The notes under the pieces were generated by a model that ran no database searches, was not told the DNA's origin, and saw only the letters and a program-made list of their open reading frames with translations. 64,000 nt of DNA from Roseomonas genomospecies 6 (GTDB lineage Bacteria > Pseudomonadota > Alphaproteobacteria > Azospirillales > Azospirillaceae): assembly GCF_008365375.1 (NCBI RefSeq), contig NZ_QOKW01000011.1, positions 1 through 64,000 of the forward strand. The letters are read 5' to 3'. This document shows, piece by piece, positions 1 to 7,863 of this stretch (position 1 is the stretch's first letter; each line of letters starts with the position of its first letter). The position numbers and the translations under genes were made by a program.

Positions 1-59
1 GGACCGCTGCCCGTTCCGCGCTGCGCTACCGGGGTCCGGTGCGGCGCGTCGGGGCGCTG

Positions 60-88
60 TATCTAGAAGCTTCGACTTGCTCTGTCAA
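60..88 (-). promoter_or_regulatory. Probable stable-RNA promoter P2, reading leftwards out of the window
   Basis: On the minus strand a TTGACA -35 (83-88) and a TAGATA -10 (60-65) are separated by exactly 17 bp. The -10 is followed by a GC-rich discriminator with GCGCCCC. That arrangement is typical of growth-rate and stringently controlled rRNA/tRNA promoters. No gene lies between the promoter and the window edge, so the transcript begins in the window and its gene lies to the left. The assignment to a stable RNA is inference. Confidence 0.55.
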
Positions 89-196
89 GCCTTTGTTTTC
101 ACGCCGGCCAAACTTTACTTCGTCTCACCTTCGGCACTTCTGCCGTTCCCTTGCCGCCGTCCCGCTTCTCAGCGGCCCCGGCGTCGTGGGAGCCGG

Positions 197-225
197 GTTA
201 TAGGCCGCTCGGCCGAGCCCGGCAA
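197..225 (-). promoter_or_regulatory. Probable stable-RNA promoter P1, upstream partner of P2
   Basis: On the minus strand TTGCCG (220-225) and TATAAC (197-202) are spaced by 17 bp and followed by a GC-rich stretch. It lies about 137 bp upstream of the promoter at 60-88 in the same direction. This gives the tandem P1-P2 arrangement common in front of rRNA operons. The -35 shares four of six consensus bases and the -10 five of six. The region 89-196 between the two holds no tRNA fold or credible reading frame that I can see. Confidence 0.5.
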
Positions 226-234
226 GCGCTTTTT

Positions 235-1128
235 TCAGCGATGAGCGATTTTTCTCGGCGGGGCCGGGCGGCCGATGGTGGAGATCGACGCGGCGGCGGC
301 GACGACTAGGGGAGCAAAGCGCTCCTCCGCCTCCTGCGGGGTGAAGCGGGAGCGTGAAACGGCGATGTTGATCGCCCCGATGGGCGCCCCCGCCGGATTG
401 ACGATGGCCGCCGCCAGCGACAGGTCGCCGTGGTAGTATTCCTCGAAGGCGGTGGCGTAGCCGAGACCGGCGCTCCGCTCGATCTTCGCCAGCAAATCCT
501 CCCGCCGCCAGGTGGTGTTCGGCGTGTAGGGGTGCAGGTCCATGCGGTCGAGCCGGTCGCAAACCTCCTCCATCGGCATCCGCGACAGCATCGCCACCCC
601 CGGCGCCGTGCAGTAGGCCGGCATCCGCATGCCGATGACGACGTCGGTGTTGAGCACATGGCGGCTCATGAAGCGCGACACGAAGACGATCTCCGTGTCG
701 TCCAACTCCGTCAGGTTGATGGTTTCCTCGGTCGTCTTGCTGAGGTGCATCAGATACGGCATCGAGCGTTCGAGCAGCCCGTTGCCGCGCAGATAGTGGT
801 GGCCGAGGTCCAGCGTCTTGACCGTCAGTTCGAACCGCTTCGTCTCCGGGTCCTTGCGCAGGTAGCCCAGCCTTTCCAACGTGTGGGTGAAACGCTGCGC
901 CGCGCTTTTGTCCATGCCGACGATGGTCGCGATCTGGGTCAGACTCATCGCCGGGCGCGCGGCGTCGAACGCGTTCAGGACACGGAACGCCTTTTCCACG
1001 GACATCACCATCAGGGGATCGCCACTGCGGGCGGCGCCTTCCTCCTTCACCGGGGCGTCGCCGGAAGGCGCGTCGCCGGGGGGGAAATCCGTGTCGGACG
1101 GTCGGGAAGACGGACGGCGCGGGGCCAT
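235..1128 (-). CDS. IclR-family transcriptional regulator
   Basis: A 297-residue regulator with the IclR layout. An N-terminal winged helix-turn-helix (roughly residues 40-100, with VEKAFRVLNAF, LTQIATIVGMDKSAAQRF and LERLGYL) is followed by an IclR effector-binding domain to the C-terminus. The open frame extends to 1215, but the start at 1128 (MAPRRPSS) gives the expected length; the extra N-terminal residues would run into the promoter region. It is divergent from the enoyl-CoA hydratase-ABC transporter-CoA ligase operon starting at 1296. IclR proteins usually control adjacent catabolic operons in response to a small aromatic or organic acid, so this is the likely local regulator; the effector is unknown. 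Confidence 0.88.
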   Translation of the reverse strand: MAPRRPSSRPSDTDFPPGDAPSGDAPVKEEGAARSGDPLMVMSVEKAFRVLNAFDAARPAMSLTQIATIVGMDKSAAQRFTHTLERLGYLRKDPETKRFELTVKTLDLGHHYLRGNGLLERSMPYLMHLSKTTEETINLTELDDTEIVFVSRFMSRHVLNTDVVIGMRMPAYCTAPGVAMLSRMPMEEVCDRLDRMDLHPYTPNTTWRREDLLAKIERSAGLGYATAFEEYYHGDLSLAAAIVNPAGAPIGAINIAVSRSRFTPQEAEERFAPLVVAAAASISTIGRPAPPRKIAHR

Positions 1129-1205
1129 GGCGATCGGTCCTGTGGTTCGTGTGCGAGAGATACCGTTGACAGCCCTAACAAAGCAAGCCAAGCTATTCAA
1201 TACAT

Positions 1206-1224
1206 CGTATCGCATATCAATACG
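1206..1224. promoter_or_regulatory. Candidate IclR operator in the divergent promoter region
   Basis: The inverted repeat CGTAT-N9-ATACG lies between the divergent IclR gene and the operon starting at 1296. A CAATAC direct repeat (1199-1204 and 1219-1223 region) overlaps it. Its position suggests an operator for the neighbouring IclR protein. This is inferred from position and symmetry only. A TTGACA hexamer lies upstream at 1166-1171, but no well-spaced -10 follows it. Confidence 0.35.
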
Positions 1225-1295
1225 ACGCGCAGCCCGACGAGGCGACGGATCGCCAGCACAAGGCGCGCGGAAGACCCGCTTACAGGAGTAGACCT

Positions 1296-2066
1296 GTGTT
1301 CAAATTCATCCTCACCGAGGTTCGGGGTCCGGTCGGCATCATCACGCTGAACCGCCCGGAGATCCTGAACGCCTGGAACAGCGCGATGCGCGACGAGCTG
1401 ATCGTCGCCTTCGACCAGTTCGAGGGTCAGGACGGCGTCCGCGCGATCATCCTCACCGGGGCGGGCGACCGTGCCTTCGGCGCCGGGCAGGACCTGAACG
1501 AGACCAAGACCTTCGACGCCGACCGCGCCGAGGAATGGGTGGCGGAGTGGGAGCGGCTCTACCACCGCATGCGCACCCTCTCGAAGCCGTTGATCGTCGC
1601 GCTGAACGGCGTCGCCGCCGGCTCCGCCTTCCAGGTCGCTCTGCTCGGCGACTTCCGCGTCGGCCATGCCGGTGTGCGCATGGGCCAGCCGGAAATCAAC
1701 TCCGGCATCGCCAGCACCACCGGTCCCTGGATCATGAAGGAGATGATCGGTCTGGCCCGCACCATCGATCTGACCCTATCGGGCCGGCTGATGGACGCGG
1801 AGGAATGCCACCGCATCGGCCTCATCAACCGCATCGTCCCGCAGGACCGCGTGATGGCCGAATCCCTGGCCCTGGCCGAGGAGCTGGCTGCCAAGCCGCC
1901 GGTCGCCATGCGGCTGGACAAGCAGCGCTTCCGCGAGATGACCGAGGCCGGCTTCCGCGACGCCCTGGCCGCCGGGGTGCGCATCCAGCGCGAGGCCTAC
2001 GCCTCCGGCGAACCGGCCCGGATGATGGAGGAGTTCCTCGCCAAGCGCGCCGCGAAGCGCGCGTAA
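1296..2066 (+). CDS. Enoyl-CoA hydratase/isomerase (crotonase) family protein
   Basis: A full-length 256-residue crotonase-fold protein. The start is GTG at 1296, preceded by AGGAG at 1284-1288. The CoA-binding and oxyanion segments are visible (NRPEILNAW near residue 18, FGAGQDLNE near 65, NGVAAGSAFQVALLGDFR near 105). The first catalytic glutamate of hydratases is kept in QPEI (near 131), but the second is Asp (ARTIDLTLSG). The usual GGTQ segment reads STTG. The chemistry may therefore be another crotonase reaction (isomerase, hydrolase or lyase) rather than simple hydration. It is the first gene of the operon containing a transporter and an acyl-CoA ligase, so it probably acts on the CoA thioester made by the ligase. 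Confidence 0.9.
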   Translation: MFKFILTEVRGPVGIITLNRPEILNAWNSAMRDELIVAFDQFEGQDGVRAIILTGAGDRAFGAGQDLNETKTFDADRAEEWVAEWERLYHRMRTLSKPLIVALNGVAAGSAFQVALLGDFRVGHAGVRMGQPEINSGIASTTGPWIMKEMIGLARTIDLTLSGRLMDAEECHRIGLINRIVPQDRVMAESLALAEELAAKPPVAMRLDKQRFREMTEAGFRDALAAGVRIQREAYASGEPARMMEEFLAKRAAKRA

Positions 2067-2187
2067 TCGCGGCTTAATTCCCAGACGTTATTCCAGGGGC
2101 GCAACGAACCGCCCGACCATGCCGCATAAAGCGCGCCCACCCGCCGGGATAGAAGAGACAGCCCGGCCAAAGAACAGGGAGTTTCAC

Positions 2188-3261
2188 ATGCGTAAGACCT
2201 CCGGCTTCTCCATGGACCGCCGCAGCCTGATGAAGGGAGCCGCCGGCGTGGCGCTGGGCGCCACCCTGCCCGCCGGGCTGCTCCGCCCGGCCATCGCCGC
2301 GACCCAGATCACCGTCGCCGATCCCGGCGGCCCCTACAGCCCGGCCTTCCGCAAGGCCTTCTACGACCCGTTCGAGAAGGCCACCGGCATCAAGGTCGTC
2401 AACGTCGCCCGCGAGGCCGAGCCGACCGCCCAGTTCAAGGCCATCGTGGAAACCAAGTCCTACACCTGGGACGTCTGCACGCTGACCCTCTCGGCCCGCG
2501 ACATCCTGATGAAGCAAAACCTTCTGGAGCCGCTGAACTTCGCGGCGGCGGACGTGCCCGGCCTGATGCCGGACTCGCTGACCAGCCATTGGATGGGCAC
2601 CGACGTCTATTCGACCATTCTCGGCTACCGCGCCGACAAGTTCGCCTCCAACGCGCCGCAGAGCTGGGCCGATTTCTGGAACGTCGAGAAGTTCCCCGGC
2701 CGCCGCTCGCTGCGCAAGAACCCCATCGACACGCTGGAGCAGGCGCTTCTGGCCGACGGCGTGCCGCTCGACCAGCTCTACCCGCTCGACGTCGACCGCG
2801 CCTTCAAGGCGCTGGACCGCATCAAGCCGCACATCGCCGTCTGGTGGACCGGCGGCGCCCAGTCCAGCCAGCTCATCCAGAGCGGCGAGGTGGACATGAT
2901 CGCCCTGTGGAACGCCCGCGCCCAGGCGGTGATCGACGGCGGCGCCCCGGTGAAGATCAACTGGAACCAGGGCCTCTACTCGATCGAAGGCTGGGGCATC
3001 CCGCGCGGCAACCCGCGTGCCGACGCCGCGCGCCAGTTCATCAAGTTCTGCGCCGACCCGTCCCGTCAGGCCGTCTTCACCGAGGTGCTGGCCTACGGCC
3101 CAACCAACCTCGACGCCTACAAGAGCATCCCGAAGGAGCGCGCCCAGGCGCTGCCCACCTATGAAGAGAACCTGAAGGTGATGACCATCGCGAAGGAGGA
3201 TTGGTGGGGCGCCAACCGGTCGAAGATGAACGAGCGCTTCAACGCCTGGATTCTCGGCTAA
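2188..3261 (+). CDS. Periplasmic solute-binding protein, PotD/spermidine-putrescine type
   Basis: A 357-residue binding protein with an N-terminal Tat-type signal (DRRSLMKG followed by a hydrophobic stretch ending AIAA near residue 38). The body reads like the PotD/AfuA group of extracellular solute-binding proteins, with ITVADPGGPY at the start of the mature region. An upstream in-frame ATG at 2119 exists, but the start at 2188 puts the signal peptide at the N-terminus and has AGGGA before it. It is followed by an ATPase and a fused permease of the same family. The ligand cannot be read from sequence; the neighbouring CoA ligase and crotonase suggest a carboxylate rather than a polyamine. 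Confidence 0.88.
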   Translation: MRKTSGFSMDRRSLMKGAAGVALGATLPAGLLRPAIAATQITVADPGGPYSPAFRKAFYDPFEKATGIKVVNVAREAEPTAQFKAIVETKSYTWDVCTLTLSARDILMKQNLLEPLNFAAADVPGLMPDSLTSHWMGTDVYSTILGYRADKFASNAPQSWADFWNVEKFPGRRSLRKNPIDTLEQALLADGVPLDQLYPLDVDRAFKALDRIKPHIAVWWTGGAQSSQLIQSGEVDMIALWNARAQAVIDGGAPVKINWNQGLYSIEGWGIPRGNPRADAARQFIKFCADPSRQAVFTEVLAYGPTNLDAYKSIPKERAQALPTYEENLKVMTIAKEDWWGANRSKMNERFNAWILG

Positions 3262-3291
3262 GCCCGCCCGACGGAAAGGAGACCCGCCGCC

Positions 3292-4395
3292 ATGCTCTCA
3301 CCGCTCGCACGGGCGCGCACCGCGCCGGTTCAGGCCGGGGCCGCCGCCACGCCGAAACTGCTGGTCGATGGCCTGACCAAACGGTACGGCGCCATCACCG
3401 CGCTGGAACCCACCCGCCTGGAGGTTCCGGCGGGCGAGTTCCTGACGCTGCTCGGCCCGTCCGGCTCCGGCAAGACCACGCTTCTTCAGATGATCTGCGG
3501 GCTGGTGGAGCCGAGCGGCGGGCGCATCCTGATCGACGGGCAGGACGAGACCCGGACCCCCGTTCACAAGCGGGACATCGGCCTCGTCTTCCAGCATTAC
3601 GCCCTGTTCCCGCATCTGACGGTGGCCGAGAACATCGGCTTTCCCCTGCGCATGCGCGGCGTCGCCGCGTCCGACCTGGAGCGGCGCGTCAAGGAGGCGC
3701 TGGAGATGGTCCATCTCGGCCATCTCGCCGGGCGCTTCCCGAAGGAGCTGTCCGGCGGGCAGCAGCAGCGCGTCGCGCTGGCGCGCTGCTTCGTCTACCA
3801 GCCCTCGGTCATCCTGATGGACGAGCCGCTGGGCGCGCTCGACAAGAAGCTGCGCGAGCACATGCAGTACGAGATCAAGCGCCTGCACCGTGAGACGGGC
3901 GCGACGATCATCTATGTTACCCATGACCAGGAGGAAGCCCTGGCCATGTCGGACCGCATCTGCCTGATGAACCACGCGCGGATCGAGCAGATCGGCACCC
4001 CGCACGACATCTACGCCCGCCCGAAGACCGCCTTCGCGGCGGACTTCATCGGCGTGTCGAACATCTTCCGCGGTCAGGTCCGGCGCGACGGGACCGGAGC
4101 GCCGATGCTGGTGACCGGCAACGGCAGCTTCCTCCTGTCCGCCGACACGCCGGACCGTCCGGACGGCGCGCTGGTCGTCCGTCCCGAGCAGCTCGACATC
4201 GACGGCGAGGGCGACAACGAGGTGCGGGGCGAGGTGGTGGACACCGTCTATGCCGGGTCCGAGACCCGGGTGCTGGTGTCGCTGGGCGGCGAGGAGACGA
4301 TCACCGTCCGCTTGCGCCGCGGCACCGCTCCGCCGCGGCTGGGCGAGGTGGTCGCGGTGCGCTGGCGGGCCGACGCCGGGGTGCTGGTGTCATGA
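3292..4395 (+). CDS. ABC transporter ATP-binding protein, PotA-like
   Basis: A 367-residue ATPase. Walker A GPSGSGKTT is at residues 55-63. The signature LSGGQQQR, Walker B VILMDEPLGALD and switch histidine YVTHDQEEA follow in order. The C-terminal ~100 residues form a TOBE-type regulatory domain, as in PotA, UgpC and AfuC. The gene ends in an ATGA overlap with the permease at 4392, so the two are translationally coupled. It powers import of the ligand bound by the preceding periplasmic protein. Confidence 0.93.
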   Translation: MLSPLARARTAPVQAGAAATPKLLVDGLTKRYGAITALEPTRLEVPAGEFLTLLGPSGSGKTTLLQMICGLVEPSGGRILIDGQDETRTPVHKRDIGLVFQHYALFPHLTVAENIGFPLRMRGVAASDLERRVKEALEMVHLGHLAGRFPKELSGGQQQRVALARCFVYQPSVILMDEPLGALDKKLREHMQYEIKRLHRETGATIIYVTHDQEEALAMSDRICLMNHARIEQIGTPHDIYARPKTAFAADFIGVSNIFRGQVRRDGTGAPMLVTGNGSFLLSADTPDRPDGALVVRPEQLDIDGEGDNEVRGEVVDTVYAGSETRVLVSLGGEETITVRLRRGTAPPRLGEVVAVRWRADAGVLVS

Positions 4396-6161
4396 GCGCC
4401 GCGACCCTGCATCACGACGGCGCCTTCGCGGCGGCGCGGCGGAAGCTGCGCTTCGGCCCGCTGTGGCTGGCGGCCCCCGGCCTCGCCTTCCTCGCCATCT
4501 TCTTCCTGTTCCCGGTGCTGCGGCTGCTCGGCCTCAGCGTCCAGGACCTGGAGACCTCGGCCTGGACCGGCGACCATTACGCCCGCATCGTCGCCACGGA
4601 CGTCTATTTCCGCGTCCTGATGAGCACCTTCCGCATCGCCGGGCTGACCGCCCTGCTGTCGCTGCTGTTCGGCTACCCGCTGGCCTATTGGCTGGCGCAG
4701 TTGCCGGAGCGTCAGCGCGGGCTGGCGATCCTGGCGGTGATGGTGCCCTTCTGGACCAGCTATCTGGTGAAGACCTTCGCCTGGATGGTCATCCTGGGGC
4801 GGACCGGCGTCATCAACCAGATCCTGTCCGGCACGGGAATGCCGCCCCTGCCGCTGCTGCACAACGAGTTCGGCGTGATGGCCGGCATGGTCCACGCCAT
4901 GCTGCCGCTGGCCGTGCTGACCATGCTGCCGGTGATGACCACCATCGACCGCCGTCTGGTCCAGGCGGCGGAAACCTTGGGCGCGCCGCCGGCCAACGCC
5001 TTCTGGCTCGTCTACTTCCAGCTCTCCTTGCCCGGCGTGGCGGCGGCGGGGCTGCTGACCTTCATCTCCTCGCTGGGCTTCTTCATCGTGCCGGCTCTGC
5101 TCGGCGGGCCGCAGCAGACCATGCTGGCGCAGCTCATCATCACCCAGATCCAGGAGATGCTGAACTGGGCCTTCGCGGGGGCGCTCGCCACCTTCATGCT
5201 GGTCGCGGCTCTGGTCACCTGCTGGGTCTACGACCGGCTGTTCGGCCTGTCCTCCCTGTCGGGAGAAAGCTCCGGGCGGGCCGGCGGCGGCCAGGGCCGT
5301 CTGCGCGGCGCCGGGATGACCGTCCTGTCGGCGCTCGCCAAGGCGTCGAACGCGGTGGGCGGTCCGGTGGGGCGCCTGCTGGGGCCGAAGATGATGGACC
5401 GGCTGCTGCCGCTCTACTCCGCCCTGGTGATCGTCTTCCTGGTCGCCCCGGCGCTGGTCGTTGTTCCCATCGCCTTCACCACCTCGCCCTTCCTCGACTT
5501 CCCGCCGCCGGGCTATGGGCTGGAGTGGTTCCGGGTCTACTTCAACTCCGACCTGTGGGTGTCGGCGACGATCCGGTCGTTCGTGGTGGCCTTCGCCACG
5601 GCGATCCTGGCGACGCTGGTGGCCGGTCTGGCCGCGCTGGCGCTCGCCCGCTCCTCCTCGCGCTGGCGGGGGGCGATCTTCGCCTTCTTCCTGGCGCCGA
5701 TGATCGTGCCGCGCATCGTCATCGCGGTCGGGCTGTTCTACCTGTTCGCCCAGATCGGGCTGGTCGCCACCGACCTCGGCCTCATCATCGGCCACACGGT
5801 GCTGGCCCTGCCCTTCGCCTTCGTTGCCATCTCCGCGGTGGTCAAGGGGCACGACTGGCGGCTGGACCAGGCGGCGGCGACGCTGGGGGCGAACCGCTTC
5901 AAGACGCTGATGCTGGTCACCGTTCCGCTGATCCGCGGCGGTCTGGTGGCGGCGTTCCTGTTCGCCTTCATCACCTCCTTCGACGAGCTGACCGTGGCGA
6001 TCTTCGTCAGCGGCGGCGTCAAGACCACGCTGCCCAAGCAGATGTGGGACGACATGATCCTGCAATTGAACCCGACGCTGGCCGCCGTGTCCGTCGTGGT
6101 CTTCGCGATCGTGATGGCCCTGCTGCTGATCGCGGAATGGCTGCGCCGTCCGGCGCGGTGA
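4392..6161 (+). CDS. Fused two-domain ABC permease (PotB-PotC type)
   Basis: A single 589-residue frame contains two complete binding-protein-dependent permease halves. The first (about residues 25-285) has its cytoplasmic EAA loop at DRRLVQAAETLGAPP (near 185). The second (about 335-585) has DWRLDQAAATLGANRF (near 487). A Gly/Ser-rich linker (near 290-325) joins them. PotB and PotC are normally separate ~280-residue subunits, so this is a natural fusion. I see no internal stop or frame change. It would form the whole membrane channel and bind two copies of the ATPase encoded at 3292. Confidence 0.9.
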   Translation: MSAATLHHDGAFAAARRKLRFGPLWLAAPGLAFLAIFFLFPVLRLLGLSVQDLETSAWTGDHYARIVATDVYFRVLMSTFRIAGLTALLSLLFGYPLAYWLAQLPERQRGLAILAVMVPFWTSYLVKTFAWMVILGRTGVINQILSGTGMPPLPLLHNEFGVMAGMVHAMLPLAVLTMLPVMTTIDRRLVQAAETLGAPPANAFWLVYFQLSLPGVAAAGLLTFISSLGFFIVPALLGGPQQTMLAQLIITQIQEMLNWAFAGALATFMLVAALVTCWVYDRLFGLSSLSGESSGRAGGGQGRLRGAGMTVLSALAKASNAVGGPVGRLLGPKMMDRLLPLYSALVIVFLVAPALVVVPIAFTTSPFLDFPPPGYGLEWFRVYFNSDLWVSATIRSFVVAFATAILATLVAGLAALALARSSSRWRGAIFAFFLAPMIVPRIVIAVGLFYLFAQIGLVATDLGLIIGHTVLALPFAFVAISAVVKGHDWRLDQAAATLGANRFKTLMLVTVPLIRGGLVAAFLFAFITSFDELTVAIFVSGGVKTTLPKQMWDDMILQLNPTLAAVSVVVFAIVMALLLIAEWLRRPAR

Positions 6162-6220
6162 TCCGCGGCAACCCCTTTCGGCCGTAACCAACCGACCAAA
6201 CGCATTCGAGACCACGCATC

Positions 6221-7750
6221 ATGTCCGATTTCGAAGAAGGGTTCGTCCGCCTGTTCACGCAGGCGGCCCGGACCGGACGCGCCCGCCTGTTCGCCCGCTT
6301 CAACGGCGAGGCGCTGAGCTTCGCCACGCTCGACCGCCAATCCGACGGCGTGGCGGCGGAGCTGCGGCGGCTGGGGCTGAAGCCCGGCGACCGCGTGGCG
6401 CTGATGCTGCGCAACAGCCCGCTGGTGCTGTCCACCCTGTTCGGCCTCGCCAAGGCGGGGCTGGTCTGGGTGCCGATCAACGCCCAGCAGCGCGGCGAGG
6501 GCCTGCGCTACATCATCGAGCATTCGGAACCCGGCGCCATCATCGCCGAGGCCGAGTTCCTGCCGGTGATCGCGGAGACCGGGGCGGTGCCCGCGGGCAC
6601 GCCGCTGATCGTCCAGGGCGATCCGGCGGCGGCGCTGCGGCTGGAGACCCTGCTGGAATCCGGCGCGGCCTTCGAGGAGGCTCCGCCCGCCCCCGACGAC
6701 GTCTTCGCCATCATGTACACCTCCGGCACCACGGGGCGGCCCAAGGGCGTGCTGGTGTCGCACCGCATGATGCGGCTGGCCGGCGAGGCGGTGGCCCGCG
6801 TCTCCGCCGCCCGCGACGGCGACGTGCTGTTCGTGTGGGAGCCGCTGTACCACATCGGCGGCGCCCAGATGATCGTCATGCCGCTGATCCGCGCCGTGTC
6901 GCTCGCCATGGTGGACCGTTTCAGCGCCAGCCGCTTCTGGGATCAGGTGCGGGAGTATGGGGCGACCCACATCCACTATCTGGGCGGAATCCTGCAGATC
7001 CTGCTGAAGCAGCCCGTCTCCCCGCGCGACCGCGACCACCCCGTGCGCATCGCCTGGGGCGGCGGTTGCCCCAAGGAGACCTGGACGCCCTTCGAGGAGC
7101 GGTTCGGCGTGCAGATCCGCGAATGCTACGGCATGACCGAGGCGTCGAGCATCACCACCTGCAACGACGAGGGCGTGGTCGGCGCGGTGGGCCGCCCGAT
7201 GCCCTGGTTCACCGTGGAACTGCTGGACGGCGAAGGCAAGCCGGTGCCGAAGGGCGAGCGGGGCGAGATCGTCGTCCGCACTGACCGGCCCGGCGCCATC
7301 TTCGCCGGCTACTTCCGCAACCCGGAGGCGACGGCCCGCGCGCTGAAGGACGGCGCCCTGCACACCGGCGACCTCGGTTCGCTCGACGACAGCGGCACGC
7401 TGCTGTTCCACGGGCGGATGACCGACAGCGTGCGGTGCAAGGGCGAGAACGTCTCGGCCTGGGAGGTGGAGCATGTCGCGGCCACCCACCCCTCCGTCGA
7501 GGACTGCGCCATCATCGGCGTCGCCGCCGATGTCGGCGAGCAGGACATCAAGCTGTTCGTGAAGCCAAAGGCCGGGGCGACGCTGGACATCCCGTCCCTG
7601 TCCGGCTGGCTCGGACGGCAACTCGCCCCCTATCAGAACCCCCGTTACATCGCGGTGGTGGAGGAGTTCGAGCGGACCCCCAGCCAGCGCATCATGAAAC
7701 ACAAGCTGTCCCCGGCCTTGGACGGCTGCTGGGACCGGCTGGCCCACTGA
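6221..7750 (+). CDS. AMP-forming acyl-CoA ligase (ANL superfamily)
   Basis: A 509-residue adenylate-forming enzyme. The phosphate-binding loop IMYTSGTTGRPKGV is near residues 164-177, ECYGMTEAS near 305 and TGDLGSLDD near 385. It would activate a carboxylic acid to its acyl-AMP and then the CoA thioester. The A10 motif at the C-terminus reads TPSQRIMKHKL where most ligases have TPTGKIQK, so the usual catalytic lysine is replaced by Arg. It is the last gene of the operon from 1296 and is followed by a terminator at 7767. The substrate is not identifiable; the CaiC-like and aromatic ligase groups are the closest in feel. Confidence 0.88.
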   Translation: MSDFEEGFVRLFTQAARTGRARLFARFNGEALSFATLDRQSDGVAAELRRLGLKPGDRVALMLRNSPLVLSTLFGLAKAGLVWVPINAQQRGEGLRYIIEHSEPGAIIAEAEFLPVIAETGAVPAGTPLIVQGDPAAALRLETLLESGAAFEEAPPAPDDVFAIMYTSGTTGRPKGVLVSHRMMRLAGEAVARVSAARDGDVLFVWEPLYHIGGAQMIVMPLIRAVSLAMVDRFSASRFWDQVREYGATHIHYLGGILQILLKQPVSPRDRDHPVRIAWGGGCPKETWTPFEERFGVQIRECYGMTEASSITTCNDEGVVGAVGRPMPWFTVELLDGEGKPVPKGERGEIVVRTDRPGAIFAGYFRNPEATARALKDGALHTGDLGSLDDSGTLLFHGRMTDSVRCKGENVSAWEVEHVAATHPSVEDCAIIGVAADVGEQDIKLFVKPKAGATLDIPSLSGWLGRQLAPYQNPRYIAVVEEFERTPSQRIMKHKLSPALDGCWDRLAH

Positions 7751-7766
7751 CGGTGCGTCCCAACTT

Positions 7767-7803
7767 CCCCCGCGAGCCAACCCGGCCCGCGGGGGCTTTT
7801 TTT
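7767..7803 (+). terminator. Rho-independent terminator of the CoA ligase operon
   Basis: CCCCCGCG (7767-7774) pairs with CGCGGGGG (7788-7795) and is followed by C and seven T residues. It lies 17 bp after the ligase stop codon and before the chemoreceptor gene, closing the operon. Confidence 0.85.
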
Positions 7804-7863
7804 GGGGCCGGTTCCGCTCCTGCCGCTCCTTTGATCGAGCCTGCCTGACTGAAAGCCCTGGAC

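Noticed and set aside
1166..1199. TTGACA at 1166 as a complete promoter for the operon at 1296
   Set aside because: The only -10-like hexamer (TATTCA) lies 22 bp downstream of the -35, which is too far for sigma-70; retained only as a comment.
4248..6215. Long open frame antisense to the fused permease and ATPase end
   Set aside because: Its composition is His/Gln/Arg-rich with no domain, it lies fully opposite clear ABC genes, and such frames are an expected by-product of high GC codon bias.
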